DNA of 64,000 nt from Manduca sexta (lineage: Eukaryota; Arthropoda; Insecta; Lepidoptera; Sphingidae), in assembly GCF_014839805.1 (NCBI RefSeq), contig NC_051131.1, positions 11,644,913 through 11,708,912 of the forward strand. Reading direction: 5' to 3'. A model generated the notes under the pieces. The model ran no database searches, was not told the origin of the DNA, and saw nothing but the letters and a program-made list of their open reading frames with translations. The position numbers were made by a program, and so were the translations under genes. Positions 23,830 to 37,397 of the stretch are shown in pieces (the stretch's first letter is position 1; each line of letters starts with the position of its first letter).

Positions 23830-25489
23830 GTGATGAGGAAATAAATAATATGAACTAAAAATATTTTTTATTTGTTTAATTTAATCCTACATGCCCTAAG
23901 AGTCTACCAAAAGTGTAAAATATGCCATGCTTCTGATGAAGCGTGAATGCTCAACAGTGCGCCTCTGTCTGTCTCTTTGGGGAATACGTACGTATATATA
24001 GAAAATACATAAATTCTGAAGGGTACTCTTAGAGGATGTTAATACTATAACTACATAATTAGGTACCTTTTTACTTATAAAAATTATATGAATCAAGTCT
24101 TAAAATAGCCTGATTTAAGTAAAAAATAATCAGATACCTACATAGTGATGAATCTTTAGGGCTTATGTATATTAGATAGGTACTTATATTATCAATAAAA
24201 AGCATATTTAAAGCGTAAATGATAGGACTATAAATCTACTTTGAACATTGAAAACTTTTCAATGTTTACTATCAATTATAACCTCAAAATCTCATCGTCT
24301 TTTTGGATTAATGCGATATCCCAGCTTGTCCGTTTTATAAATAATATGTCATGAGAATTTATTAATGATTCTAAATATTATAAACATTTTTCCATTGCTG
24401 TTGGTTCCAGGGCGAATTATGTATGAGCACAGAACAATGTCCTTTTTCCGAAAAATAAAAAAATCTTTTATTACCCTGAAAATAAAGTTTTAATTTATGT
24501 GAATCAGTATATTTTTAATTACAATGAATATATATTAAATTAAACTTAATAATAATATGTCTCTTCCCCAGAATGGATTTATTAATCAAATAACTTAAAT
24601 AGAAATAAGCACTCACATGACACAGAAATAAGAACGCTGTAGTGCAATTAGTAGGGAAAAGTCTCTTGTATTTAGCCTTATACTTAACACCTCTAAATGT
24701 CCACTCTGGTGTTTTAACCTGCAGGCATTTTTGCTTTTAATTTTAAAAACTCTACAATGCGGGCGGTTTAATGTACTGACATTATTAAATACAAATTTAC
24801 GAGGTAACAAGATTTTTAGCTTACTGCGGTCTAAATGGCATCAGACGTTATGTGAAAGTGGATAAAATTACACAAAATTAACATAATAAATGATATGCTG
24901 GTATTATTGGCTTCAATATTAGATAATATCCCTTACTCTAGTAGATACTTTCATGGACTTTACTAACATCAGTTGATATAGTAATGAAAGAAATTCATTT
25001 ATTGAGATAACTCACGCTAAACAAAAATTATAAATATAAACAGACATTATACTTAATTATAGTAATTTAAAATTAAAGAAAGAAATAAAACAATAAGATA
25101 CTAATAACCTAACAGGTATAACAGGCAGTGTATTGAATAGTTGTGTGAGTCCGCATACAATACTCTTCCGAAAAGTTAGCACCGAGCAAAATAGTTGCTT
25201 CGAATTTAAATTATTTCAGCAATTTAGTAACGGCAATGGTTACGGCATGTTTCATTTTATCAATAAGCCTAATTTTATACCAACCTACATTGCTTAAAAA
25301 TAGTGCTATATAAAAAACGTAGTTTGAAAAATTAGATAATTCTTTTTCCAACTAAAATTCAAGACAAATTACGAAATATTTCTTCAATGAATACCCGGTC
25401 TTAACAAGACCGTTCCAGGACAAATCTGCGGCCATATTTCAGGTATACGTAAGCCCAGCCCGGATCATTGGGATGGAGACGTGTGCATT

Positions 25490-25546
25490 GTTTACTCGTC
25501 CTCCGAGTAAAATAAACGTCCGTGGAGTAACGTGATGTATATCACG
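25490..25546. repeat. Two adjacent perfect hairpins
   Basis: TTTACTCG/CGAGTAAA (loop 25499-25503) is followed by CGTGAT/ATCACG (25531-25546). Confidence 0.5.
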
Positions 25547-25984
25547 AACGTTTTGCGGTGGCAATGTCTCATTGGCTTTTTGTATGGAGGGATTTTCGAA
25601 CGTCCTTTTTAAATTGGCCGATTAATCTTTGTGTGGGAACAATACTCGAATGTTATTTGAAAAAAAGATAGATTATTTCTTTAAAATATATTTATAAAAA
25701 ATTTACGCCGTTCAAAATATAAGAGAGTTTTCAAAATCCACGTAATAAATAGTAAAAGTATAAATATCCGAAATAACAGTAATAGCAAATTGTGACGTTT
25801 TGATGCAAATTTTACTGATGAATTTGTTTTTCGTGGTATTTTCTGTTACATATAAAATAGTGTACAAAATTAAATACTTCACTATTCATTAAACCTGATA
25901 CAAGAAGTGTTTCTTCGACATAGACAATATTTTGTATATTTTATGTTATATATTACTATGTAGATGGGATGTTATTATAAGTCT

Positions 25985-26195
25985 CTAGTAGCTTTTGCGC
26001 GGCTCCGCCCACATGCAAACGTTTTTTGGGGATAAAAGTCCCGCGTTATATTTTCCCAAGGTAAAGGGGAGCTTATATTTTAAGTTAGACTCCTAACAAT
26101 ACATCGGTGAAAGTTATATTTAATTCCATAAAGCGATTTTTACGCGATACGTGTACAAACATATTAACAGACAAAAATTCTAAAACCTGTTGTTT
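25985..26195 (-). mobile_element. Helitron-like 3' terminal fragment
   Basis: The plus strand starts CTAGTAGCTTTTGCGCGGC, and GGGGATAAAAGTCCCGCG follows. The body resembles 54645-54800 (CCTCTAGCAATAAATC-type). Confidence 0.5.
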
Positions 26196-26858
26196 TGTTG
26201 CTCTAACCATAACCCAATATTAGTTTTTCTTCAATATCTACGTACAGACATCGCCCTATGATAATTTTATTACAGTATGTAAAGATTATTACTATATATA
26301 AGTATGCTTACGGCATTAAGTGCGTATATACATTTGTATATGAAGTGCTAAATAAAAAAAAATGTATTCCAATAGTAGCCAATCACGGCGCCCCTGTGCC
26401 TACGCAGAACGAGAACTCATGCCGCCAGTACTGGGAAACAAACTTATTATCTCAGCATTGTTTCGAACTTAGTTCAATAACGTTTGAGAATACGGTCTTT
26501 ACTTTTCTTCTTAATAGAGAGAACCGTAAATGCGTAACTTACTATATAATTTGCCAAAAATTCTAAACACCTTCCGGGAACCCCAAATCTCAAAATGAAC
26601 TGTCAATTTGTTTTCATTGTCAAATTGCAGAGCATTTTTAAATATATGATAACTTAACTGTTGGCTGTCGACATGATAAGCTTTAGGAAATAGCATACGT
26701 AATTTTCAGCCACATTTTAAACTTTATTTGTTGAAGATTTGGTTTTATAATTGGGTTGTCAAACCTAGAGCGGTGCGTGACAAACGATAAACAAAACACC
26801 ACACTTCACCTCTTTAGCTAAGAAAACTTAAAAAAAAAACATTACTCTAAGATAACAG

Positions 26859-26874
26859 ACACACACACACACAT
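26859..26874 (+). repeat. (AC)n microsatellite
   Basis: About eight AC units at the 3' edge of the reversed SINE-3; it may be derived from the (GT)-rich SINE tail. Confidence 0.8.
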
Positions 26875-27095
26875 CGGCAACGCCTTAACTGGTGCACTCA
26901 CTTTTCTGCCGTGTGTATTCCGTCCCATGATGTGATAGAGAGCGCCTCTATCACCATATTGGGAACAAATTCCAGATTACCGATTAATACTGAGTAGAAA
27001 AACCGAACATCACTTTGCCCGGCTCGAGAATCAAACCCAAGACCTGATCACTATAGTCGTACCGTAATACAACTATGTCACTGTGGCAATCTAAG
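26875..27095 (-). repeat. SINE-3 copy
   Basis: The reverse copy runs from a GGTGCACTCACTTTTCTGCC tail through CCGTCCCATGATGTGATAG and TACTGAGTAGAAAAACC to a tRNA-like head (B box reverse GAATCAAACCC). Confidence 0.75.
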
Positions 27096-27291
27096 AATAA
27101 CAGTTTTTTTATTAATTACTGAAATTCACAGCAAAAACATTCCGTCAGAGCAGTGGTGCATCCTGTTCCACGCTGTAATAAGTCTGTTTTTGCTTTCGAG
27201 TTTGTGCTATTTTATTTTCTATGTAAGTTCATTGTTGCTGTCAGTGTCTTATTTTCTGAAGACTAATTAAAATTATGTATTTTTATACGTA

Positions 27292-27795
27292 ACTAGCTTC
27301 CGCCCGCAGCTTCGCCCGCGTGGATTTCGGGTTTCAAAAATGGAGAAGGTGCTCAATTTGTCGGGATGTTTTTTTAATTTATGGTGGTATGCAGGTGGTC
27401 CGATTGTCCGGTCAGGGTCTGATGATGGGATCCTGGTGAAATCGAAGGAACTTTTAACCATTAAGGTTGCACACGAAATGACGGAAGCTTAAAAATGGAG
27501 TAACTTCTCCCGTTTTCCCAACATTTTCCATCACTGCTATGCTCCTATTAATTGTAGCGTGATGAAAAGTATACTATAACCAGCTCAGGAGTATGGAAAA
27601 TAATTGTACCAAGTAAAGTTAAAATCCGTCGAGTAGTTTTTTTTCTATAACGGTTATACAGACAGACAGACAAAAATTTTACTAATTGCATTTTTGGCAT
27701 CAGTATCGATCCCTAATCACCCCCAGTTATTTTGGAAATATTTTTCATGTACAGAATTGACCTCTCTACAGATTTATTATAAGTATAGATATGCA
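27292..27795 (-). mobile_element. Helitron-like element, long copy
   Basis: On the plus strand it starts ACTAGCTTCCGCCCGCAGC with the GC-rich hairpin. It contains GACAGACAGACAAAAATTTT and ends near ATTATAAGTATAGATA. No Rep/helicase coding is visible, so it is non-autonomous. Confidence 0.5.
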
Positions 27796-28079
27796 AAAGT
27801 AGCTCAAAAATTGTCCATAACGAAAACATGCATTTTAAAGTAAAACAAAAGAAATAATATCGTGAAGCCAACCAAATAACTAATGATATATTAAATTTTG
27901 TGACTGTTCAATTTAGTCGGGTCCACGATATCACTTTTGTTGAGTTTCAGAACGCGACATTACATTATTATATTCTGTGCTCCAACGCACACTGCTTTGA
28001 TGTTAGGAACACACCTACATTGCTTAGACAACAGTGAACTTTATACAATAGCAATAAAGCTCAAATTGACTCTACGCAT

Positions 28080-28285
28080 TAGTTAGAAAACGTTTGTATG
28101 GGAAATAGAAAAATGCTGTTTTGAGGATTTTCCCGGCAATTATTCGAATTTTTCTCACCTTTTAAACCTTCCCTAGACCTCCACGAATAATTCAAGACCA
28201 AGATAAGATAAATCCGTTCAGCCGTTCTCGAGTTTTAGCGAGACTAACGAACAGCAATTCATTTTTATATATATAGATAATTGTA
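28080..28285 (-). mobile_element. Degenerate Helitron/LINE-related fragment
   Basis: AAATCCGTTCAGCCGTTCTCGAGTTTT and a TATATATAGATA end match a motif common in insect non-autonomous elements. The left end is not defined. Confidence 0.35.
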
Positions 28286-28289
28286 TTAT

Positions 28290-29080
28290 TTACTTATTTA
28301 TGTTCTTTAAATAAGGCAATATACCTCTTTAAATAATGCATAATTTCACCAAGAATTATGATACGGGCTAATAAAAAAAAACTGACTTAATAAATAAAAA
28401 TGAAATCTATTAACAAATATTCTTGTCGACTACATGACTATTGATTAACTTGTCATCAAATCGTAGACTATAATCCAAAGGGACATGATGGACATGAGGG
28501 TAAAGTTAAAGTCATGATGATCAGCACTATCAAAATACCAAAGCATCGAATTTAACGGATTTAAGCACTAAATAAAAAGGGTTTACACCTCTTCTATACA
28601 CCTTTTAAAACTAATCTATAATTAAATGCCTTAGTAGAAAACCTGTATGCACAATATTTCCTATAGGCCTGTGTACCAAACCCAGCCCTGCAGCACAAGT
28701 GTTAGTAAAAATATTGGTTTGCTTGAAATCCAACAGGGAGTTCATTGCGAGTGCAGTAGAGACAACTTCGCTTGGATTTTCTACTATGTTTTTACAAGAG
28801 ATATTTATAGAATCCACACTAGACTGGTTTATTATGTTATCGACGCGGGTAATGAAAGACGCTGAGCGAAAGCCGGTCGTAAATGAATGAAATTGTTACG
28901 TGAAATAAAATTGTTAGAACTGTGTTGGTATATAAATATGCAAGACAGTTGATATCAGTCGCTTGCAAACCGCCTAATTAGTTAATAAACGTACTAATCC
29001 GTACTCGTATTTTATTTATTACATAGCACCAAGAACATTTTTTTTTGTACCTAGAACAAAATCCGCTCGATTAGCGACCA
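28290..29080. other. Non-repetitive AT-rich stretch
   Basis: Three overlapping open frames of 60-70 codons occur at 28611-28890 on both strands. None has convincing splice sites or similarity. Confidence 0.4.
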
Positions 29081-29084
29081 TCGT

Positions 29085-29312
29085 ACACAAGGTGTAAAAC
29101 CCGAATAATTTCCCACGTAAGTGTGCTGCGTTCCGGGGTCAGCTTGTGTATATCCGGCTTTAACAGGCCGGCATAATTGCGTCGATTGCCGAAGAGTAAT
29201 CATCTTTCATCAGTCGATATTCTAGGGATCTAGTTCTAGTTCTAGTGGGGACACTACACTCACCATCAGGTACAGAGGGGTCCCTTTGCCGTACGCATAT
29301 AAAAAAATATTA
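29085..29312 (+). repeat. Family E retroelement tail
   Basis: It holds CGACCATCGTACACAAGGTG, GTGTATATCCGGC, CGGCATAATTGCGTCGATTG and CACCATCAGGTACAGAGG, and ends CATATAAAAAAATAT. It is the reverse complement of the 51770 copy, with the A tail at its right end. Confidence 0.7.
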
Positions 29313-29734
29313 TTCTCTGGATATTGTGAAATACGTCACATCATGCTAACTACTTGTTTACCAGTAAGCATAATCTCCAAACTCGACTGGATCATAACTA
29401 CTAATACTGAGTAACGACATATGTTTGGAATGAAGCTGTTATAACATTAGCAATGATAAACAGTACGACAAAACTATAGCATAAAGATCAAAGGCATTAA
29501 CGCGCATGTCACAACATGTCAGACGTGTTTTGACATGCCGAATGTCATTGTGGGTCAAGTAACAATGAAATCTAAACTGATTATTTACGTGTAACAGTTT
29601 TGGCAGTGACCTACTTTATAGTCGAATATTGAATCAATGGTATGGATTAGGGTTCAAAGTGATGCAAACAGCAAATAGATAACTAGAATTATGTAGTGAA
29701 ATGGCCCACTTATTATAATCCTAAACACAATGAA

Positions 29735-29976
29735 AATACACACACCATGCTTTTATCCCTCAGAGCTAGGTAAAAGTACTATGGGACCCATTTTTCATCA
29801 TGTGTATTCCATACCATAACGTGGGTGGTGGCGAACCTATCGCCTCACGCCACAAATATCAGTTTCCGGACGAAGAAAAATCCAATATTACCTTGCCCGA
29901 CCCGAGATTCGAACCCGGGAAATCAGAGCAATACTTAATTCATGAACGCAATACTACGCCACCGAGGCAATCATAC
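29735..29976 (-). repeat. SINE-3 copy
   Basis: The reversed tail motif, an internal CCTATCGCC, and the reverse B box GATTCGAACCCGGG at about 29908 mark the head. A Helitron 5' end begins directly beside it. Confidence 0.7.
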
Positions 29977-30010
29977 TCTTACTAATATTATAATTGCGAA
30001 AATTTGTCAT
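29977..30010 (+). mobile_element. Helitron 5' end fragment
   Basis: TCTTACTAATATTATAATTG plus CGAAAATTTGT matches the start of the element at 58448, including the initial TC. It is then lost in T-rich DNA. Confidence 0.5.
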
Positions 30011-30159
30011 TTTTTTTATTTTATTTTATTTTACAATGTTTACATGTAGACTAGTAGTAAATGCATAAAAGCATCAGATAGATAGACAATGTGGGTTTAC
30101 ATAGTAACATTATACGCTAATTTTTAACTTTGAATATGCACACCAGTGATGAAAAGGCC

Positions 30160-30345
30160 ATACAACCCGATTCCTTCCAGCTTCTTTATCGTAATTTATC
30201 CGAAATCTAATTATCATTAGAACGACTAGCAGATCGCATTTATGCATATTATTAGTGCCTATATGTTATGTCGGCCTTACAGAAAATTTCACCCTTACAT
30301 ACCGAGACTCTTATACCAAGAACGCTCTATCACGCAGGCGGAGTA
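30160..30345 (+). repeat. Dispersed repeat, partner of 55155-55290
   Basis: GTAATTTAT..AAATCTAATTAT, TTAGAACGA, CGCATTTATGCATATTATTA and CTATATGTTATGTCGG align with the second copy. It is not related to the SINE families here. Confidence 0.55.
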
Positions 30346-30349
30346 GCGA

Positions 30350-33180
30350 GCATCACCTAGTTCTAATTATTTATTATAGTACGAATCCTTACAATGAAAC
30401 CTAACCTAGTCTAAAATTCGAGACATCTAAGCTTTAAAACTCATTGTTAATTTTACCAGAAACTTATAAAAGAAAAACAGATTTATTAGTAATACTATTT
30501 ACATATACTATTTTATCACAAAATTCAGAGTAAAATATCTAATATAATAGTGTTTAAACCATTGACGTATATTCTATAGACACGAACGTCCATATAAACT
30601 ATTTGTTCAAAATCGGAACTAAAATGGCAACCAAAACCTCACTGTTATAATCTATTTATTCACTTGAACAACAAATAATTTTACTTATTTGACTAATATT
30701 TTTTATTCACATCCAAGTTTGCACTTAGACTAGCGTTTTTATATTATGAGCGCCACTCCGAAACAGCCAAAAGCATCAATATTGACACCATACTAAAATC
30801 AGTTTGAATGGATAACAGTTCAATTCAGTTGAACACAGTGAACATTCGGAACGCCAAATTTAAGTACACAGCACATATATATCAATGGTTTCAGCATTAA
30901 ACGTATTTCAATATCATACCTTTGAACCCGACTCTAGTAACATCATGCGGGCTACCCAACTACCTCCACTGACAGTAATTGCGTAATGTTTCTAGTACCT
31001 GCACGACTTGGTTCTTCGCTCAGCTAGCGCTCTATTTGACAAGTGGCTGGGGGCATCGTGTGAACTAATCAGGTGTGAACGGCACTAACGAAGTTTACCT
31101 GTCATGTTGGCACTACCGGCGATGTTGATGAAACAAAAATATTCTGCCATAAAATATGGTAATCAAAAAATATGTAGCTTAAAGGATTTATTTATTTATA
31201 GATACTTTGCCATAACTGATTTTAATTAATATGTATAAACTATTCATTTTGATTTATTTTGATACTTTTCTTAAATATATAAGAAGCTGTGTACTTTAAA
31301 TTAATTTTACACTTTGATATTTAAATAGCATGACCTCTAAATTTACATTAAATGATTACTGCGAGCAGCGAGGATTCCATTTTTAAAATTGTGTTTTCGA
31401 ACAAGCTATAATTGTATGATTTTTTCTTTATTCACCTAACTGTATTGTATGTTTACAAATTACAATACAATCGGTATACAAAACCATCTTGTCTATTGAA
31501 TAAGTACCATTACTTAAAAACTTTTATTATTATAATCGAACGAAAGGACATGTCAGCTTTTTCTATGAACGCTGGTTCTTTATTTCAAACAAATTCTAAC
31601 CAACCTCAAACTTAGTAAATAATAAATATGGAGCTCGGAATCATTAAAATAATAATTTTGGACTTCTATATTTATAAAAAAAATAAACAATTGTCGTAAC
31701 GAAGTTACTCATAAAAAGAATTTCATTGATTCCTCGAAAGAGATGGAATAGATAACTATCTAGATTTTTTTATACATAGCTCAGTTATTGTCTTTCCCGA
31801 ATATTAAATAAATATAAAAAAATAGATTATAAAACAATTGTCATTCGCGGGTATTCTCAGAGACAAATAAACAAAATTTTGGACAACTTATTTTATTTCG
31901 GGGATGCGTTCCAAACTACATTTAAATTTCGAAAGCGTTCATTTTAAGTGTAACTTTTAAATAAAATAACATTACAGAAATCTCAAAATCTGAAGTCTTT
32001 AGAACTAGATGATTTATTTCAATAAGCTCATTTTTAAGAGTGCTAACCACATACATAATATTAATTATCTTGGTTAGAATTTTTATCGAATAAAAAATAG
32101 TTTTTGGACATATCCATAGATAATTGATCATAAATATTATACCTATCCATTCCATTAACGCCACTAGATATTATTACAAAAATTATGATCCAATATTCGA
32201 ATCGTTCATTCATCATTCTTTTAATTGAGCACTGGTCTGACAAATGGGAAAAGTTTTTCGATATGAATTATTTAACTAATGGGACAGATATTTACGTACA
32301 TAATATTATATTCTGTGTCTCATTATTAGGGTTTATTCCAGTTTGACACAATAATTATAATAACCGATGGTTATTGATGCGATTCGCAAACATTTTGACA
32401 GCTATAAAATTACAAATAAACAAATTGGTCAGTGAGAGTTACTAAAATGTGATGTATGGCTTACTCTGGTAATGAGGACGGTAAATGATATTGTAAACGG
32501 TAATGAGGGTGGTGATGATTGTCATTCTGTCATTCCCCTCCAGTGCAGTAACCAGAAGATCATTTGGAATTCGTTTTCTCTTAAAATTTCCGGATATGCA
32601 TAAGGACCTTATTGTGTATTTGCCAAAATCAATAAGAAATACGTACATAAATATGATTACGCAAATCCTATGCTATTACATGTATGTGAAAAGTATGTAT
32701 TTTTGATAAACTGTTTCGCACGTCCTTTTTCTTACAAGGCAATAGATAAATGAACCAATCTCTGGGTCATAAATAAATTACGTAAGCTTTATACGAATGA
32801 CATGCGCCTTTCATTCTATTTATCTTCGCCGTTTCTATTTATAGGCTTCCATCTTTCTAGGTCTAAAAGGTTTTTTATCTGACAGTTCAATCAGCTTTTA
32901 AGAGGAACAAAAACTTAAAAGAACAAGATCATATCCCATGAATGAATAGACTTTTACTTAGTTGCTTAATTATTGGAAAAAAGAAAACACATCCTTAATT
33001 AAACAAATTAATTCATTATTATTCAATAAAATAAATAAGTCATCGTAACTGTATACTGTTCTAAACTTCTTTTATAAATAAAAAAAATACTTAGGCTGCA
33101 GTACCAACATCATAAAAAAACAAAATCTATCAATTATCACTATTCTAAATTTGAAAATTTTCAAACCAAGAAATGGCGTT
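30350..33180. other. AT-rich intergenic or intronic DNA
   Basis: No repeat family or exon is supported over about 2.8 kb. Frames of 60-80 codons match chance expectation on both strands. Confidence 0.45.
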
Positions 33181-33189
33181 GATTAAATT

Positions 33190-33440
33190 TTAAAAGTAAC
33201 ACCTTCCATAAACACCGTTAGATATTCTATAGTGGTTCCATGACGTCAATGAAAGAATCCACGTCACATAATTACAAGCCGTTTCGGGCTCACGGAACCG
33301 CAAATGCGACATTATTAGGGTACCGGCGGTGAGTTCGAAAATATTATTTTAGCCGACGACTTACTAAGCTGTTTTAGGGCTAATGACTTTAAAATCGCCC
33401 GACGTTTCGCGTGTGTCATTACTACGGTAGCTTTATTGTG
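33190..33440. promoter_or_regulatory. CpG-richer unique stretch with a perfect CRE
   Basis: TGACGTCA at 33241-33248 is followed 16 bases later by a CACGTCAC half-site, in GC-richer, non-repetitive DNA. It could be an enhancer or promoter; no TATA box or exon is identified. Confidence 0.3.
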
Positions 33441-33524
33441 TGTAAGGGTAATTTTGCATTAGAAAATTGGTGGATAATCGTAAGTTTTTTTGTTCTGTAT
33501 AACTTACAGAAATTATCACCGCGA

Positions 33525-33800
33525 TGGATTTTTTTTTATTGCTTACTAAGGCACATGAGCTAACGTTCCACCTAATAGTAAGTGGTTATTGTCCATGGAC
33601 CGCAGCAAGGCCAGGGGCACAGCTAAGCTGCTGCCAACCGTAAAAAAATTAACTTCGTTTGAAAAAGAGGAGTCATAGCACTGAGAAAATACCGTGAAAA
33701 AAAGTCTATTCCAGAGTGAACACGTACACGTATTAAAATAGATCTCTGGAAATATAAGAATATCTCAAGAATTATATCTAATTATAAGAAATCTAATAGC
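33525..33800 (-). repeat. Family D-like retroelement tail
   Basis: The T-run plus ATTGCTTACTAAGG...CACCTAATAGTAAGTGG...CCATGGACCGCAGCAAGGCC is a well-known lepidopteran interspersed motif, reversed. Confidence 0.55.
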
Positions 33801-33809
33801 GATTAAAGA

Positions 33810-36230
33810 AGAAAGGTTTTTAGAGCCCACAGCAATCTTGATATCGAAACTCATTCTTAATAGTAAACTACCTCAGTCTAACCAGGCCTTTGATGCTTGA
33901 TATAGATAAGACCTATAGTTTATTATCACAGGTAGTTTTGCCGAATTTTCCACCGCCCATAAACAAAATATAATAAATTCTCCGTTAACTTTACGGAAAA
34001 AATAAGAACAATGAAAGAAAAGGGAATAAGAAATATGTAGAGTCCAAACGAAGAATCTACTTTCATTCGTAAAACACCTTACATAATATTATTAATATAT
34101 AGCAATCTCTTAAAACAATGATAGAAAATTGTACAATTAATACCTACAATTAATTATAATGCATTTACCATCAAATCAGAGTTCTTCTGTTTCCTTATTT
34201 CCGAAACTCTAAGATTGGGATGTTTCTTCAAGGAAGTGGAAGATAAACTTACGGTATGGGAACAAATTAGAAAAGTTTTGTACGAATTAGCAAACTTTTT
34301 AGTTTTGCCTAATCTTGTTTCTATGATGAACGGGTTTTTGTTAATGCAAACATTATTATCGATTGTGTAACTTGAATTTAACTTCAATTGTTCAATGATC
34401 AGCAAATTTATTTTATCTTAGTATAAAATGTTAAAATCGTTTTAGCCCATTGCGCGCTCGGAGGAATGTGATATTTAACATAAGTTCGTAAGAAATGCCG
34501 AAAAAGAAATTATGTATGAGTTACAAATATATTGATTCGACGGTCGAATTTCGACCACAGGACCTTTATTAGTAACAATTAATTTCGGTTACATTATTAA
34601 AGTGCAAAATTATTACCTAAACTGTTGATTAGTGAATTAATAGTAATACGCATTTCGCAACGCCTTTTTGCGCCTTTGAATTTCTACTAGAATATATAGT
34701 TTTAATTTTTATTTAATTGACTGGCGTATTGGTTTTTTATTACGTCATGAACTCAACTATATTCGTATTCTTCTAGTTGCCCGTCTCCTACTTTAATTTA
34801 GCATTCCGGCAATAATTTTTTTCACGTATGTAAGGTAATGGAATCACTGAGTATCCACTTAATTTTAAAATCGTTTTATGAAAAAATATAAAGAAAATCT
34901 TGTGATAAGATTGTAATATATCATCACTACATATTTTAAAATTTAATAATAATAAAGAACTAACAAAAAATCCTAGTACGTTTTAGTAGTATAAACTTAA
35001 AAACCAAAAGACCTGGATGGTGGATCATATTAGGAACCAAGCTATCGGCGGTCATACTACCGTATAAATAATTTTACTTCTCATTTTTATATTATCTCTT
35101 CCACCTGGCATGGAAAGCTGAGATTACATCAGTTTCGAGTTGCAAATATTATAATAAATTTTTTTAAACCAATAATCCGTGACACGAAATGTTTGTAAAA
35201 ATCCATAATACAAAAAAAAATAGTTTTGTTTATATTTAACTATGGGTCAGCAGCCCAACTTGAAACTCTTATAAGAGATTGTAAACGAAGAAGTCGAGCA
35301 AGTACCTAATCCGAGAAATCAACCCAGGACCCCCAAGTTCAGAGGCCAATGCATGTAAATGATGGAAGCGATTAGTTTGAATTCTACCACAAAACCTATT
35401 GCACTTCATAATATTATATAGATATTAAATAAAGCTATCAAATGCTTTAGACTTTATAAAACGCATAAGCAATCGTCACTAAAATACAGCCAAAAATAAT
35501 GCAGTCGAACAAGAAAAAGTTTTAATTGTACTTTTTTGTGACAGTTTCGGAAAAGAAGTTGTCCCAACTATTTGAAATTGTTATTCATCGAGCATTAATT
35601 TAAATACAGTCATCGTACCTTTCTAATAAATCGATATTATGTTTGTAGTTTGTTATAATAATAAGGTTACGTTAGAATTTAAAAAAAAAAAAAACAGCAA
35701 AATAGAATAAAATACTGCCTGTGTATCCTTGTTTTAAAATTAATAGTGTTTATTTCCTTTAAAAAATCTACTTCATAAAAAATAAAAATTCAATGCAATA
35801 TCATCTCGAACGTTTCCGTAGCTCTTAAAGAAAACAAGTGAATTGTTTACAGTAAATTGTAATTATTTTGGTAATTTGGCGTTAAATTGTTATGTCCATA
35901 AATACGCGGAATAAATTGTATTGAGTACCTTAACTGATTCGTAATAGTTTTAAATTGATAAAAGTTTTAAATAGTATTTTAAAAATTATTTGTTTATTTT
36001 AAATTATAATTTGCGCTAAGATAAATTTAAATCAAGTTCTCCGTTGATTTTCTCTTAAAATTATTATATTTAGCTGCATTAAAATAATTGCATCATTGTT
36101 TTGCCTATATCCAAAATTTTCATTTGCAAATAATATATGCATTTATTAAATTTCAAAATCAATACATACATTAAAAAGACGAATTTTCATTCAAACAAAA
36201 CTTTTCTTACTTCGCACAACTTTTTTTATA
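33810..36230. other. AT-rich DNA, no gene recognised
   Basis: Only homopolymer runs (A13 near 35681) and random short frames are seen. Confidence 0.45.
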
Positions 36231-36239
36231 TGTTAGAAA

Positions 36240-36480
36240 GTTGTTAAACTTTGTACGCTCGTTTGGCGTGCGTCAAAAGTACTTTATAAGTTTTATCGCA
36301 CTACGCATAGATGCCGGCATGCACTCCGTATGCGTCCGTATAGCACGAAGGTATCGCGGCAACTGCTTGCTGCTTCTTCAACGCCGACGGGATCTGCCAA
36401 GCATCTCTTCAGCGCGGCCAGCGCGCGTGCGCAAACAAACTCCGCCCACCAAAACTTTTTCAGCAAAGTATTGTTGCGGT
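36240..36480. promoter_or_regulatory. CpG-rich unique island, possible promoter
   Basis: A stretch of high CpG density (GCATGCACTCCGTATGCGTC, CAGCGCGCGTGCGC) surrounded by AT-rich DNA, with a TTTATAAG near 36282. Two plus frames stay open (99 and 60 codons) but show no splice sites or family. It could be a distal first exon or promoter, possibly for Nos on the minus strand. Confidence 0.35.
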
Positions 36481-36575
36481 ATACAACTTTCTTATATTGT
36501 GGTTATTTTTAGACGCGTTCTTGGTAATACATTAGATTAATACGTTTACATTTTAGGAAAGAATTAGGTAGAATA

Positions 36576-36645
36576 GCGTGATGGAAGGCCTAAAACTCTC
36601 TCAGGCTCGCCTACTGTGGGACAGTTTATTATATTTCAGGGTTTT
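36576..36645 (+). repeat. SINE-1 3' end remnant
   Basis: AAGGCCTAAAACTCTCTCAG and CTACTGTGGGACAGT match the SINE-1 tail. Confidence 0.5.
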
Positions 36646-36957
36646 TTATGAACTAGTAAATGGGCTGAATTTGTAATTAATACTACTATACTCTAACTTC
36701 GTAGACGCATAACTAAACTTCATATAAAGAATAAGAAAGTGAATTTTGCACCTCCATGTAAAACGCAATTTAGCAATAGCGATGTACTGTGAGACAGTAA
36801 TAACAGCCTAGTCGAGACCCGTTAATGCTGTAGACAATACCGGCTATAGTGGGGCTCTGATATTTTTTCGATACTTCGTTTTACGAGAGACACGTCTTGT
36901 AACGTTTTTTGTGTAGTTACTACGCATACACTTGTGCACTATATCTCCTTGACTACC

Positions 36958-37345
36958 TCGGTTGCGTAGTTGTACTTATACGAGAATTTACTTGTATGGT
37001 ACCGAGTATTTACTACCGCGCTGAGGTTATGGGTTCGTATCAGGCCAAAAAAATCATTGCGACTGGATTTTTTCATCTTAAAAATTACTCAGGTCTCAGA
37101 CCCAGCTCGGAATCAGGAAGTTCGCGGTGTGATACCCCCGTGCTTTAGAAAACACGTTAAGCCGTTGATCTTGGGCCTAGTCTCTTTCCAGTCATATCGT
37201 TTTGCCGCCTAACTGGACTGTGAGAGTAAAAGAACAGAGAATGCACCTGTGTATTGCTGACACACTTGTGCACTATAATTTCTTCTGCTTACCTGTCTGA
37301 TCTCCATTATGATTGGCCGCCATAGCCGAAATTCGGCTAGAAGCG
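36958..37345 (+). repeat. SINE-2 full-length copy
   Basis: The tRNA-like head has GGTTGCGTAGTTG (A-box-like) and TATGGGTTCGTATC (B-box-like). The body includes GTGTATTGCTGACACACTTG and CTGATCTCC, ending GATTGGCCGCCATAGCC. Confidence 0.75.
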
Positions 37346-37397
37346 ATTCATTCATTTATCAAGAACTATAAATAACTTGCTGTTCTGCAACACCATA

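Noticed and set aside
36241..36540. 99-codon plus frame in the CpG island as a gene
   Set aside because: Two frames are open at once, as expected from composition, and no family or splice signal is visible.
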